Numbered from the stretch's first letter, positions 9,133-17,918 are shown. The stretch: 64,000 nt of DNA from JAVBMP01 sp031552195 (GCA_031552195.1 JAVBMT010000006.1:11117-75116); one strand, 5' to 3'. Numbers and translations: made by a program. Notes: a model not told the origin generated them from the sequence alone.

Positions 9133-10731
9133 TTGGCCGGAGGCAGCGACATAACGCCACCCGGGCCTGGCGAACCCCTGCCTGACGCCTTCCGGCCCGG
9201 GCCGGGCGTTTCTTCGCCCGATCAGGCCCTCGCCCCGCTGCAAGGGTTTTCCTTGTTGCTTCTGACCATAGTGCTGCCCCTTGCGGCCTTCATCCAGGTG
9301 CTGGACAACACCATCGCCGTGGTGGCCATACCGACCATAGTCGGTTCGCTGGGGGCTTCCAGCAGCCAGGGAACCTGGCTGGTGACTGCATACAGTGTGG
9401 CCAACGCCATAGCGCTTCCTCTTTCAGGCTGGCTGGGCCGGCGCATGGGCGAGGTGCGCCTTTTTTTGTGGTCAATAGCCGCCTTCACCTTCATTTCATT
9501 CCTATGCGGCCTGGCCTCCAGCCTTGAGGTCCTGGTGCTGTTGCGCCTGCTTCAGGGTTTCACCGGCGCGCCGCTCATGACTCTTTCCCAAAGCCTCATC
9601 ATAAACAATTACCCGCGCGACAAACGGGCCATGGCCATCGCCCTGTGGTCCATGACCGCCTCGATAGCGCCAATTTTCGGGCCTCTTGTCGGGGGATACA
9701 TCAGCGACAATTATTATTGGGGCTGGATTTTCTTTTTTAAAATTCCCATCGGAGTGCTGGTGTTGGGATTTTCCTGGTGGCTGCTGCGCGGGCGCGAGTC
9801 GTTTCGGCTGAGCCTGCCTGTTGACGTGGGCGGCCTGGTGTTGCTCACTCTGGGAATAGGGGCCTTCCAGTTCATGCTGGACTCGGGCAAAGATCTTGAC
9901 TGGTTCAATTCCCCCCTTATAGTCTCCTTGGCCATAATAGCCGCTGTGGGCCTGATTTTGCTCGTAATATGGGAACTGACCTCCGAGCACCCGGTGGTGA
10001 ACCTGTTTCTTTTATCCAACCGCAATTTTTGCATAGGCATAATAATAACAACCGTAGTGGGTTTCGTGTATATAGGCACCGTGGCCTTGCTGCCTCTGCT
10101 TATCCAGACCCAGCTCCGCTACACCCCTACCATGGCCGGGCTTTTGCTCGCCCCTTCCGGCATCTGCGCTGTATTGCTTACGCCCGTAATGGGCAAATAC
10201 GCCGACCGGGTAGACCTGCGCCTTTTAATAATTATGGGTTCGCTGGCATTTGTGGCGGCAATGTGGATGCGCACTTTTTTCTCGCCCGCCGCCGACATGC
10301 TGTTCATCATCATTCCCCAGATGGTGCAGGGCGTGGGAATGGCGCTTTTTTTCACCCCGGCGACCATCGTGGCCTTCAGCACCATAAAGGCGGAAGATAT
10401 GGCCTCGGCGAGCAGCCTGTTCAATTTCGTGCGCATCCTGGCCGGGGCTTTGGGCACCTCCGTATGCATAACCATGTGGCACCGGCGGGAAGCCCTGCAC
10501 CATACCGTGCTCAGCTCGCGCATAGATCCTTACAACCCGGCGGCTTCCGATACCTTCGCCGCTTTGGAGGGGCTGGGGCTGAACGCCCAGGAAGGAGCCG
10601 CCTGGGTGGCGCATGAAATAACCCGCCAGGGCTTCATTCTGGGCGCGGCCGAGATATACTGGCTTTGCGCCGTGCTTTTGGCCCTGAGCGCCATTCCGGT
10701 TTTTTTCATGAAAACGGATGCCGGAAAGTAG
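9133..10731 (+). CDS. emrB: EmrB-type MFS multidrug transporter (DHA2 family)
   Basis: A 532-residue inner-membrane drug:proton antiporter with about 14 TM helices. The DHA2 family motif VLDNTIAVVAIPTIVG is at about residues 55-70, followed by LVTAYSVANAIALPLSGWL and the loop GRRMGEV. The N-terminal 40 residues are hydrophilic, Pro/Gly-rich and unusual for EmrB. The start is a TTG only two bases after the emrA stop, with AGGAC about ten bases upstream, inside the end of emrA. No ATG fits between it and the first helix, so the TTG or a later GTG must be used. It forms a tripartite exporter with the preceding adaptor. Substrates are unknown. Confidence 0.9.
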   Translation: MAGGSDITPPGPGEPLPDAFRPGPGVSSPDQALAPLQGFSLLLLTIVLPLAAFIQVLDNTIAVVAIPTIVGSLGASSSQGTWLVTAYSVANAIALPLSGWLGRRMGEVRLFLWSIAAFTFISFLCGLASSLEVLVLLRLLQGFTGAPLMTLSQSLIINNYPRDKRAMAIALWSMTASIAPIFGPLVGGYISDNYYWGWIFFFKIPIGVLVLGFSWWLLRGRESFRLSLPVDVGGLVLLTLGIGAFQFMLDSGKDLDWFNSPLIVSLAIIAAVGLILLVIWELTSEHPVVNLFLLSNRNFCIGIIITTVVGFVYIGTVALLPLLIQTQLRYTPTMAGLLLAPSGICAVLLTPVMGKYADRVDLRLLIIMGSLAFVAAMWMRTFFSPAADMLFIIIPQMVQGVGMALFFTPATIVAFSTIKAEDMASASSLFNFVRILAGALGTSVCITMWHRREALHHTVLSSRIDPYNPAASDTFAALEGLGLNAQEGAAWVAHEITRQGFILGAAEIYWLCAVLLALSAIPVFFMKTDAGK

Positions 10732-10836
10732 GGCTGAAAATCGCTTGCCGCAGGCTGGCGCAATGAAGCCGCATTGCGGCTTTGCTGAAACGCTCCGGCC
10801 AAGGCATGGCAATCCCACGCGCCGGATTTACGGCAG

Positions 10837-10869
10837 GAAAAAAGGGCTTGGATTTTACTCCAAGCCCTT
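10837..10869 (-). terminator. intrinsic terminator of the MetA-like outer-membrane protein gene
   Basis: An 11-bp perfect stem AAGGGCTTGGA (10842-10852) with TCCAAGCCCTT (10859-10869) and a 6-nt loop, followed on the minus strand by six T. A 21-base segment (10850-10870) is identical to the hairpin downstream of tRNA-Arg at 17620-17640. Confidence 0.8.
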
Positions 10870-10909
10870 GCATTCAAACCGACAGTGTCGGTTAATCCGC
10901 CTCGAACGG

Positions 10910-11806
10910 TTAGAAAGCTTTGGTCAGGGTAAGCGTGGTGATGTTGCCCTGTGAGGCGGACCTGTTTTCAAACTCGAACAGGGAACGAAGAGACACCTGC
11001 ATCTGCCAGGCGGGAATGTCGAAGGCTATTTCAGGGCCTACGGCCATGAGCTGTTCGCGGGTGTTGACGGAACCGCTGCCGCTGTCGTCAGTGGTCTGCC
11101 AGCCGCAATATCCCGCAACGCCAACCGTTAGATGCTGGTCCGCAAAGGTTTTGCCCACGCCCCACTCGAAGTGGAAATCGTTGCCGGGGGTGATGTCGGT
11201 CTCCTCCTGCTCGGTGTGTACTTCATATCTGGCGAGAACGGAGGCGTGCCAGCTTTTTTCCTGGTCCAGGTACAAGGTGCCGCCCAATGTGCCCATAACT
11301 GTCCAGAATCCTTTTCCGGGGCTCGCGGCGTTGTCCGCGTCATACTCGCCGGTGGGCATATAAAGGCCTATTCCGGCGGCGAGGTCGTAGCGGTCGCCGT
11401 GCCAGGCGAGCAGGAACGGTTCGACAATGATGTCGCCAACGCCGAAGCGGTCGTCGTCAATGGCGTTGAAGCCGCCTATTTTATAAGAAATGTCGGTGTA
11501 GGTCAGGGGAATGATTATATCCATGACCAGGTTGCCGCCCAGAATTTCCACAGGGGTGGAATAAATGAAGCGGTTGACCACGGCAAACACGTCCACGTCA
11601 AAATTGCCGGGGGCGTCGTCGCCGCTGTCGTTTTTCAGCGTGTCGGCGGTATAGTAGGCGTTGTACATGCGCCAGTAAAAGCCCTCGGGCGGCAAAGAGG
11701 CGGCTTTTATGCCCTCCGCCCCGTTTATGTAATGTCCGTGCCCGGCAAAGGCGACGCCGCTTCCGAGCATGGCGCAGATAACAACCAGGAAAAGTATACG
11801 CTTCAT
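10910..11806 (-). CDS. outer-membrane beta-barrel protein, phenol-degradation MetA-like (SphA family)
   Basis: A 298-residue exported protein. The signal peptide ends near residue 22 (MLGSGVAFAGHGHY). The rest alternates hydrophobic and polar residues as in a beta-barrel and ends with TLTLTKAF, an aromatic C-terminal residue as outer-membrane proteins need for BAM assembly. The passages SLPPEGFYWRMYNAYYTA, DIIIPLTYTD and AAGIGLYMPTGEYDA match the 'phenol_MetA_deg' transporter-like family, proposed to act in uptake of aromatic or other small compounds. The start at 11806 is preferred because an AGGAG lies eight bases upstream; an ATG seven codons earlier has none. It is monocistronic and ends at a clear terminator. 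Confidence 0.75.
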   Translation of the reverse strand: MKRILFLVVICAMLGSGVAFAGHGHYINGAEGIKAASLPPEGFYWRMYNAYYTADTLKNDSGDDAPGNFDVDVFAVVNRFIYSTPVEILGGNLVMDIIIPLTYTDISYKIGGFNAIDDDRFGVGDIIVEPFLLAWHGDRYDLAAGIGLYMPTGEYDADNAASPGKGFWTVMGTLGGTLYLDQEKSWHASVLARYEVHTEQEETDITPGNDFHFEWGVGKTFADQHLTVGVAGYCGWQTTDDSGSGSVNTREQLMAVGPEIAFDIPAWQMQVSLRSLFEFENRSASQGNITTLTLTKAF

Positions 11807-12023
11807 AAAAAGGCTCCTGTGGTTCATTAAGTGATTTTTCAGAGGTGGCTAAACGACTATCATGTTATTTTTAAATGGCGAAATATTATATGAAAAGTTA
11901 TAAGCGTTGTCCAGATAATATGGAAAAAGCTGACGGCGCGGTTTGACGTTTTGCGGCGATATCCGTAGAAGGTTTCATAAAGACCGCCGGTCTGGCTGTC
12001 GCGCATAAATCAAAGGGGAATAT

Positions 12024-12515
12024 ATGAAGAAGCGCATATTTATGTCTATTGGCATTGTTGTATTCATCATATCGGTTTGCGCCGTAAAAAGTAATGCGGA
12101 TCAAAAATATGATGCGGAAGTGCGTTTGGCCGTCAATGAGCTGAAGAAATGTTGGACCGGTATATATAAAAAGCATTTCCCCGCCGGTATTATGCCTGAT
12201 GGATATCTCGAGATAAAAAATACAAGGGTGATAGCCCTGCGGGATAATGCGGCAAAATTCCTGGGGAAAGATGACCTTAAATATATTGTGGAATTTGTCA
12301 TTTTGACTGATTTATACGGAACTGCGCCGTATTATGTGGTTACAGAGATGGATAATACCGTTGCCGTTTTTAACGACGGAAGGGTTGAAACGATATCGCA
12401 AAATTTATTGCGCAGTTATTTTACGGTTACATACGATCATGATTTTCTTAAATTCATAAAATCTATCGATGACTTGCAAGGCGCATATAATAGCAGGGTG
12501 AAACTTCTCAATTAG
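12024..12515 (+). CDS. small secreted protein of unknown function
   Basis: A 163-residue protein I do not recognise. An N-terminal signal peptide (MKKRIFMSIGIVVFIISVCA) is followed by a soluble, mixed alpha/beta-looking region with no Cys pairs, repeats or known motifs. AAGGGG lies six bases before the ATG. The coding sequence is much AT-richer than its neighbours, with frequent ATA codons, suggesting recent acquisition or relaxed selection. It stands alone between a MetA-like outer-membrane protein and the 3' end of the hydrogenase operon. It could be a lysozyme-inhibitor-like or immunity-type periplasmic protein, but nothing in the sequence proves this. Confidence 0.55.
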   Translation: MKKRIFMSIGIVVFIISVCAVKSNADQKYDAEVRLAVNELKKCWTGIYKKHFPAGIMPDGYLEIKNTRVIALRDNAAKFLGKDDLKYIVEFVILTDLYGTAPYYVVTEMDNTVAVFNDGRVETISQNLLRSYFTVTYDHDFLKFIKSIDDLQGAYNSRVKLLN

Positions 12516-12559
12516 AGGCGCTTTCAAAGTGAAAATGCTTTGGTGACGCCAGAAAAAAT

Positions 12560-12619
12560 TAAACTTGGAAAGTTTTTTTGCTCCAAGTCCTTGGAATTTG
12601 GCACGCTGACAGGGATTTT
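12560..12619 (-). pseudogene. degenerate tRNA-Arg 3' end with terminator remnant
   Basis: Bases 12599-12617 match the 3' end of the tRNA-Arg at 17647-17723 at 16 of 19 positions, including the TGG that encodes CCA. The flanking CTCCAAGTCCTTGGAATT corresponds to the terminator side of that tRNA. The copy lies 5 kb downstream of the intact gene, in the same orientation. Confidence 0.4.
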
Positions 12620-12649
12620 TCTGTTTTGGCCTCCCCGCAAAAAACAGGA

Positions 12650-12688
12650 TAAGGGCTTATAATCTGTAACACAGATTATAAGCCCTTA
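12650..12688 (-). terminator. hairpin terminator after the hydrogenase operon
   Basis: An 18-bp perfect stem (TAAGGGCTTATAATCTGT at 12650-12667 with 12671-12688) and a 3-nt AAC loop. On the minus strand a run of six T follows within about five bases. It lies 28 bp past the hydrogenase stop codon. Confidence 0.75.
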
Positions 12689-12715
12689 CATTCACAACTT
12701 TAGTTTATCCGGGGT

Positions 12716-14506
12716 TTAATCCACCAAGGTCAGGCTTTCCCACAAGTCCTGAATATAGCGCGTGTGGGTGGAACCGCGGTCGCTATAATGCGTATGCAGC
12801 AGTTCATGCGCCTTGGGCGAATTCGGTTTTTCCAGAAAATCCGTATAGAGTTTCTGCACTTGCGGGTTATTATGAGACTGCCGCACAGGCATTTTCTTGT
12901 CTATGTCATACAGACCTTTCTGGCGGGTCAGCGCGTTGGGCAGGTAGTCGTTCTTCACGCGGCAGGTTCCGCCGCCGTCAACGCAGCCGCCGGGGCAAGC
13001 CATTACCTCTATGAAATGATAGGGGCTTGTTCCGGCAAGTACGTCTTCCACCAGGTGTTTGGCGTTTTTAAGGCCGTGGCAAATGGCTACTTTAACCTGC
13101 CCGTTGCCTTCGCCAAGGTCGACAACGGCTTCCCTCACGCCTTTCATGCCGCGCAGGGCTTCAATTTCTATGCCTTCAAGCTCTTTGCCGTTCAAAACCG
13201 CGTAAACGGTTCGCACGGCAGCTTCCATAACGCCGCCAGTTGTGCCGAAGATAACGGCTGCCCCGGTGGAATCGCTCATAAACGGGTTATCAAACGCTTC
13301 CGGCGCAAGTTCGGCCAGGTTTATGCCCTGACGGCGCAAGAGGCTGGCGAACTCCCGCACGGTAAGGACAACATCGACATCAGGCTGCCCTTTGGCGTGC
13401 AGGGCTGATCTGGCGGCTTCATCTTTCTTGGCTGTGCATGGCATTATGGAGATTACGCGGATTTTGCCGGGTTTAATGCCCATCTTTTCCGGCAGGTAGG
13501 TCTTGGCAAGCGGGCCCAGAACCTGCTGTGGGGAACGGGTGGAAGAAATGTGCGGCAGAATTTCCGGATAATGCTTTTCCACATAGTTTATCCACCCCGG
13601 GCAGCAGGAAGTGAACATGGGCAACTTTTCCTTTTGCTGGATCTTGTGCAAAAGTTCGGTTCCTTCTTCCATGATGACCACGTCAGCGGTGAAGTCCGTA
13701 TCAAGCACGACATCAGCGCCAATTCTGCGCAGCGCCGCCACGATCTGCCCTGTTACGTCCAGGCCGTGCGGAAGGTTGAACTCTTCACCCAGCACAACGC
13801 GCACCGCCGGGGAAAATTGGAAAACAGTGACAATTTCCGGGTTGTCAAGATAGTCGAACACCTTTTCGGTGTCGTCTTTTTCCGCCAGGGCCCCGGTAGG
13901 GCAGACCAGGGTGCATTGGCCGCACTGCACGCAGCCGGAGGCTGCCCAGTCAGGGGCGGAACCCACGCCGACCCCGGCTTCCAGGCCTACGCCGTCAAAA
14001 GTAAGCGCGCCGATGCCCTGCACATTGCGGCAGGCCTGCACACAGCGCAGACAGCGCACGCACTTGTTTACATCACGCACAAGGCCGTTTGCCGAACAGT
14101 CTACCGGGCGGGGGTTTTGCAGCCCGGCAAAGCGATTTTCCGTCAGGCCGACATATTTTGCCAGGTCTTGCAGTTCACAGTCGCCGTGGCGCGCGCAGGC
14201 GGAACAGTTCTGTTCATGGTCGGCAAAAATCATTTCAACCTGCAAACGCTGCATGGATCTGGCTTTCGCGCTGCGCGTGGAGACGCGCATGCCTTCTTCA
14301 AGCGGGGTGTTGCAGGAAGTGACCATCAGGTTTTCCCCGGAGGCGCGGTGCACTTCAACAAGGCAGACCCGGCAGGTGCCCGGCAGGTGGTCAAGCGGCT
14401 GAAAGGCGCAGAGCGTGGGGATAAACTGCCCGTTGCGCTTGGCGGCCTGCAAAATGGTTTCACCCTGCTGAAAGTCGATTTCCTTGTTATTTATATATGC
14501 TTTCAT
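12716..14506 (-). CDS. hndD: [FeFe]-hydrogenase catalytic subunit, HndD-like
   Basis: A 596-residue soluble hydrogenase reducing protons or oxidising H2. In order: an N-terminal [2Fe-2S] domain (Cys33, 45, 48, 65), the His-Cys3 [4Fe-4S] site (His97, Cys101, 104, 110), two ferredoxin clusters (Cys149/152/155/159 and 192/195/198/202), then the H-cluster domain. The three H-cluster signatures are present: TSCCPGW (299-305), MPCTAKKDEA (355-364) and MACPGGCVDGGG (502-513). Its C-terminus HELLHTHY also ends D. fructosovorans HndD, the NADP-reducing hydrogenase subunit. There is no signal peptide, so it is cytoplasmic. The ATG at 14506 has GAGGA upstream, and earlier in-frame ATGs overlap the preceding gene. 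It lies 26 bp behind the flavoprotein gene, in one operon. Confidence 0.93.
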   Translation of the reverse strand: MKAYINNKEIDFQQGETILQAAKRNGQFIPTLCAFQPLDHLPGTCRVCLVEVHRASGENLMVTSCNTPLEEGMRVSTRSAKARSMQRLQVEMIFADHEQNCSACARHGDCELQDLAKYVGLTENRFAGLQNPRPVDCSANGLVRDVNKCVRCLRCVQACRNVQGIGALTFDGVGLEAGVGVGSAPDWAASGCVQCGQCTLVCPTGALAEKDDTEKVFDYLDNPEIVTVFQFSPAVRVVLGEEFNLPHGLDVTGQIVAALRRIGADVVLDTDFTADVVIMEEGTELLHKIQQKEKLPMFTSCCPGWINYVEKHYPEILPHISSTRSPQQVLGPLAKTYLPEKMGIKPGKIRVISIMPCTAKKDEAARSALHAKGQPDVDVVLTVREFASLLRRQGINLAELAPEAFDNPFMSDSTGAAVIFGTTGGVMEAAVRTVYAVLNGKELEGIEIEALRGMKGVREAVVDLGEGNGQVKVAICHGLKNAKHLVEDVLAGTSPYHFIEVMACPGGCVDGGGTCRVKNDYLPNALTRQKGLYDIDKKMPVRQSHNNPQVQKLYTDFLEKPNSPKAHELLHTHYSDRGSTHTRYIQDLWESLTLVD

Positions 14507-14532
14507 AATATCCTCGTAAGGTGAAAGATTTT

Positions 14533-16518
14533 TCATATTTCCGCGTTGCCCGGAATGGGCAGCTGCGTAACCACGGAATAAAGCCGGTAGCAACGCATGC
14601 AGCGGTTTGCCTCACGCACGGCTTCTTCACTGGTCATAACAAGGTCGACTTCTTCAAAATTATGGCTGCGTTCTTCCGGCGGCAAAGATTTGAGCGGAGT
14701 TCTGGCCATTTTCTGCTGCAAGGCAACCGTGGCGCCGCCGTCAAGTAACTTGCCGTTCTTCACAAGCTCGCTCAGGCGGGCGCGCGGGGTAAAGCCCACG
14801 CTTCCGCGCGTCAGGTAATCATGGATAGACTGGGCCGCTATTTTGCCTTGCGCCATTCCGCCAATCAACGTCGTCGGGCCGGTGGCGCAGTCTCCGCCGG
14901 CGAACACGCCGGGGCGTGAAGTGGCGAGGGCTTCGTTGACGGCGATATTTCCGCGGCGGTCGAATTGCACTTCGTCATTTTGAATGGCCGCGCTGTCAAT
15001 GGCTTGGCCGATAGCCGCAATAACGTGCGAGCAAGGGAGCTCCCACTGGGAACCAGGAATGGGCTTTACCCCCCGGCGGCCGCTGGCGTCCGGCTCCGCC
15101 TGCTCCATGCGTACGCAACGCAGGCCGCTTACTCGGCCGTTTTCAGAGAGAATTTGATCCGGGTTGGCAAGGAAATGGAAAATGATGCCTTCTTCCTTGG
15201 CCGCCAGGATTTCTTCATGGTCGGCCGGGGCGTCCGCTTCAGTACGGCGGTAAACGATATGCACCTTTCCGTTCGTCATGCGGGCGGCGGAACGGGCGCA
15301 GTCCATGGCGACGTTGCCGCCGCCGACGACGGCCACGTCGCCTTCCAGTTTCGGCATTTGCCCGGTTTTAACTCCGTCATGCACCTGAAGGAGGAAGTCG
15401 ATGCCGTTATGATAACCGGCAAGGCTGACGTCTTCACCGGGCAGGCCAAGGAACATGCCCTGGCTGCACCCCATGCCGATAAACACCGCGTTATAGCCCT
15501 GCGCGAACAAGCTGTTCAGGGAGAAGTCGCGCCCGAGCGCCTGGCCGTAAATATAGCGCCCGCCAAGCTGGGTTATAACTTCCGCCTCTTCCTGCAGCAC
15601 GCCCTTCGGCAGGCGGTAGGTCGGGATGCCGCAGCGGGCCATGCCCCCGGCATATTGCGATTTTTCAAAAATTGTGACGGCATAGCCATGCAGCAGCAAG
15701 TGATAGGCGCAGGTGATGCCCGCGGGCCCCGCTCCGATTACCGCCACTTTGGGGCTGTTTCCGGAAATTTGCGGCATTTTCCCGAAAAGTTCCGAGACTA
15801 TGTTTGTTGTATTATCCGCCGCGAAGCGTTTCAGGTTTTTTATATCCACCGCTCCGTCAATGTTACGGCGGGCGCAGGCGTTTTCACAAAGGCGCACGCA
15901 AACCCGGCTGCAACTGCCGACCAGGGGGTAGTGCTTGAACACGACGCTTGCGGCCAGATCCGGGTGCCCGTCTCTGATATAGTCGATATAGCGGGGCACG
16001 TTAACGTGCGCCGGGCAGGCTTCGATACATCGGCTGGTAACCGCCGCATAGGAGTTTTGCGGCTTGTCTTCCACCGCCGGGTCGCTGATCAGGGCGTCAG
16101 CAAAATTATCAAGCGCGGCCAGAAGGGCGCGGGGGCCTGTTTTGCCAAGGCCGCAAGCGGCTGTTTCGCACATTTGCCCCGCAACTTCACGCACAGTGCG
16201 CCAATTGACGTTATTTCCCTTGCCGTTGCAAGCAAGTTCAAGGGCGTCGCGCAGGATATGCGAGCCTGTACGGCAGGGCGTACATTTTCCGCATGATTCC
16301 TGGGCAATGCGTTCATGGTGCTTGAAAAGCGCATAGGGCAGGCTGGCGTTGGGAGACATCATAAAAAAGCCCTTGTCTCCAATAAAGGAAAGCATCGGGT
16401 TGCCGCTGTTAAACTGAGCGAAATCGTCAAGAGGCACTTCACAATCCGGCGAAGCGGCCTGCGGGTTGCGGTTGTCATACACGACACCGTCCCATACCCC
16501 GTAATACATTGGATTCAT
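14533..16518 (-). CDS. NuoF C-terminus/GltD fusion flavoprotein (SfrB-like NAD(P)H oxidoreductase)
   Basis: A 661-residue cytoplasmic iron-sulfur flavoprotein. Residues 1-150 match only the C-terminal part of NuoF, including CGKCTPCRTG (Cys76/79/82) and Cys122, the N3-cluster ligands. The NADH/FMN domain of NuoF is absent. From about 160 on it is GltD-like: a Cys-rich segment (CIEACPAHVNVPRY, CVRLCENAC), the FAD loop GAGPAG (262-267), a second nucleotide site VVGGGNVAMDCARSAARM and the closing GVFAGGDCATGPTTLIGGMAQGK. This architecture is that of Geobacter SfrB and related NADPH-linked partners. It probably passes electrons between NAD(P)H and the adjacent [FeFe]-hydrogenase. GGAGG lies ten bases before the start. 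No HndA/NuoE-like gene accompanies it. Confidence 0.88.
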   Translation of the reverse strand: MNPMYYGVWDGVVYDNRNPQAASPDCEVPLDDFAQFNSGNPMLSFIGDKGFFMMSPNASLPYALFKHHERIAQESCGKCTPCRTGSHILRDALELACNGKGNNVNWRTVREVAGQMCETAACGLGKTGPRALLAALDNFADALISDPAVEDKPQNSYAAVTSRCIEACPAHVNVPRYIDYIRDGHPDLAASVVFKHYPLVGSCSRVCVRLCENACARRNIDGAVDIKNLKRFAADNTTNIVSELFGKMPQISGNSPKVAVIGAGPAGITCAYHLLLHGYAVTIFEKSQYAGGMARCGIPTYRLPKGVLQEEAEVITQLGGRYIYGQALGRDFSLNSLFAQGYNAVFIGMGCSQGMFLGLPGEDVSLAGYHNGIDFLLQVHDGVKTGQMPKLEGDVAVVGGGNVAMDCARSAARMTNGKVHIVYRRTEADAPADHEEILAAKEEGIIFHFLANPDQILSENGRVSGLRCVRMEQAEPDASGRRGVKPIPGSQWELPCSHVIAAIGQAIDSAAIQNDEVQFDRRGNIAVNEALATSRPGVFAGGDCATGPTTLIGGMAQGKIAAQSIHDYLTRGSVGFTPRARLSELVKNGKLLDGGATVALQQKMARTPLKSLPPEERSHNFEEVDLVMTSEEAVREANRCMRCYRLYSVVTQLPIPGNAEI

Positions 16519-17127
16519 ACGCGCTGATCCTCCATCTGCTGGTTACGTTTACAGATACCAATCAAACAGTGTAGCCATGAGGCACCTTTTGCCCTACGCC
16601 TACGTCAGGGAGCAAACTCGCTCTGCATGATTACAATGCCCGGGCGTTATCCCCACAGTAAAGCAGAACGGGTCAGACCGGAGGGAGGATTTTTGAGCGG
16701 CATTTTGAGGACAATTTCTACATGTCTGCATTTTTGTAATCAAACAGAAACCCACGCCACTTCATGGGAAGTAGAACGTGTATTTTGATAGCCTAGTGGG
16801 CAAGGTACTTGGAAATTTCCGGAAAAGCAAGGCCATATGATTTTTTTTCTTCATATCTATGCAATTTCTCTATGCAATTTTCATAACCATATGCGGAATG
16901 TTCCCTAATTACCGCGTCTGCCGGGTTCCTGGCATATGAAACGGGCTCTGTTTTTATCACGCATTATTGGAATTTCCATTGCCAAGGCCGCTAGCCCGGA
17001 AACGGCGTGAGACGACAAGAACATCGTTCTTCTTTGCCGTCTTCGCGCCGTTTTTCATGCGCATTTTTGTATATCCTGAGAGGCAAGTTTGTGGGAGGTA
17101 ATAAAAATAATAATTAAAGTGTATGAT
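16519..17127. other. 609-bp leader/intergenic region upstream of the hydrogenase operon
   Basis: No reading frame of substance. The stretch must contain the hydrogenase operon promoter, and no strong sigma-70 pair could be picked with confidence. It includes AT-rich runs near 16850 and a long imperfect hairpin at 17000-17055 next to the small membrane-protein gene. Confidence 0.5.
17000..17055. terminator. long imperfect hairpin, probable terminator
   Basis: AAACGGCG (17000-17007) pairs with 17046-17053, AGACG (17010-17014) with 17038-17042, and AAGAAC (17017-17022) with 17026-17031, forming a tall stem with small internal loops. Five T follow on the plus strand and three on the minus strand. 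Placed 70 bp after the membrane-protein stop, it most likely ends that minus-strand transcript. Confidence 0.5.
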
Positions 17128-17484
17128 TTATCTTTGTGGAGAGATTCCGGAAATCTTTTGGGCCAGAAACCGGAACAGGCGCCAAAGCAGGAGCGACAGC
17201 AGGAAGAAAAACATCAGTGTGAAAAACGCGAATGCAGTGTAACCATCCTTAATATCTGTAAAAATGACAGCAAGTACAATATAGGCCAGCAGAGAGCCGA
17301 AGACTATTGCCGCTGTCCAGAAAATATCAGCAAGGAGGAGGAGCCATGAAAAAGGCCGGCCGGTGTTTCTTTGACCCAAATGCCGCACTATCCACGGAAT
17401 GATGGTTATTCCAATCATGTCCGCCAAGCGGAAAAAAATGCTCCCCATTATAGCAAAAACGCGTGAGATGATGCTCTTGTCCAT
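17128..17484 (-). CDS. small membrane protein of unknown function
   Basis: A 118-residue protein I cannot assign. Three hydrophobic helices are visible: about residues 10-28, 45-65 (LLLLADIFWTAAIVFGSLLA) and 78-102 (AFAFFTLMFFFLLSLLLW). A basic C-terminal tail ending ISPQR suggests a small inner-membrane protein. Neither the ATG at 17484 nor a TTG 12 codons earlier has a convincing Shine-Dalgarno; the ATG was chosen because it directly precedes the first helix. It lies between tRNA-Arg and the hydrogenase operon, on the same strand as both but separated by a hairpin. Composition is AT-richer than the operon, which fits an accessory gene. Confidence 0.5.
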   Translation of the reverse strand: MDKSIISRVFAIMGSIFFRLADMIGITIIPWIVRHLGQRNTGRPFSWLLLLADIFWTAAIVFGSLLAYIVLAVIFTDIKDGYTAFAFFTLMFFFLLSLLLWRLFRFLAQKISGISPQR

Positions 17485-17606
17485 GGAGAAAGAAACATCA
17501 TACCCGCATTTCTTTGTCAAAGAAAAAAAGCGCCCGGCATTTCTCGTATGCTATTGGACATGCTTAATATATACTGCAAAGGCGATAGCTTCGCAGCGCC
17601 GAATAA

Positions 17607-17640
17607 ATAAAAAGGACCTGGATTTTACTCCAAGCCCTTG
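17607..17640 (-). terminator. terminator of tRNA-Arg
   Basis: On the minus strand the stem AAGGACCTGGA/TCCAAGCCCTT (two mismatches, 6-nt loop) is followed by TTTTTATTTATT. It begins seven bases after the tRNA 3' end. Confidence 0.7.
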
Positions 17641-17646
17641 AAATTT

Positions 17647-17723
17647 TGGCGCGCCAACAGGGATTCGAACCCCGGGCCTACTGCTTAGAAGGCAGTTGCT
17701 CTATCCGGCTGAGCTATTGGCGC
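17647..17723 (-). tRNA. tRNA-Arg (anticodon TCT)
   Basis: A 77-nt cloverleaf on the minus strand. The acceptor GCGCCAA pairs with TTGGCGC, followed by discriminator G and an encoded CCA. The D-arm is AGCTCAGCCGGATAGAGC. The anticodon arm CTGCC TTCTAAG GCAG type reads TCT (codon AGA). The T-arm is CCGGGGTTCGAATCCCTG. It is read away from the lytic transglycosylase region and followed by a T-tailed hairpin. Confidence 0.95.
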
Positions 17724-17918
17724 GCATGCCGCCCTGATTTTTTTCTATTTTCCGTGCAAATCCGGGTGGTGGCTTTTATACGGGCAAAGCTTACGCCTGT
17801 CAATAAACGCCGCCTTGAAACGCCAGGAAATTAATCCGGCGGTTCGCAAGGCGGCGCTTTGCTTTTAGACGGTCTTGCCGTATAGTCTCTTCCACACAAT
17901 TTCCGAACAGGGGGCCTT

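Noticed and set aside
7991..9160. A 389-codon frame antisense to emrA
   Set aside because: emrA signatures are unmistakable; the antisense product is His/Gln/Gly-rich.
14965..16296. A 443-codon frame opposite the NuoF/GltD-like gene
   Set aside because: No motif or ribosome-binding site; the real gene has clear cluster and FAD motifs.
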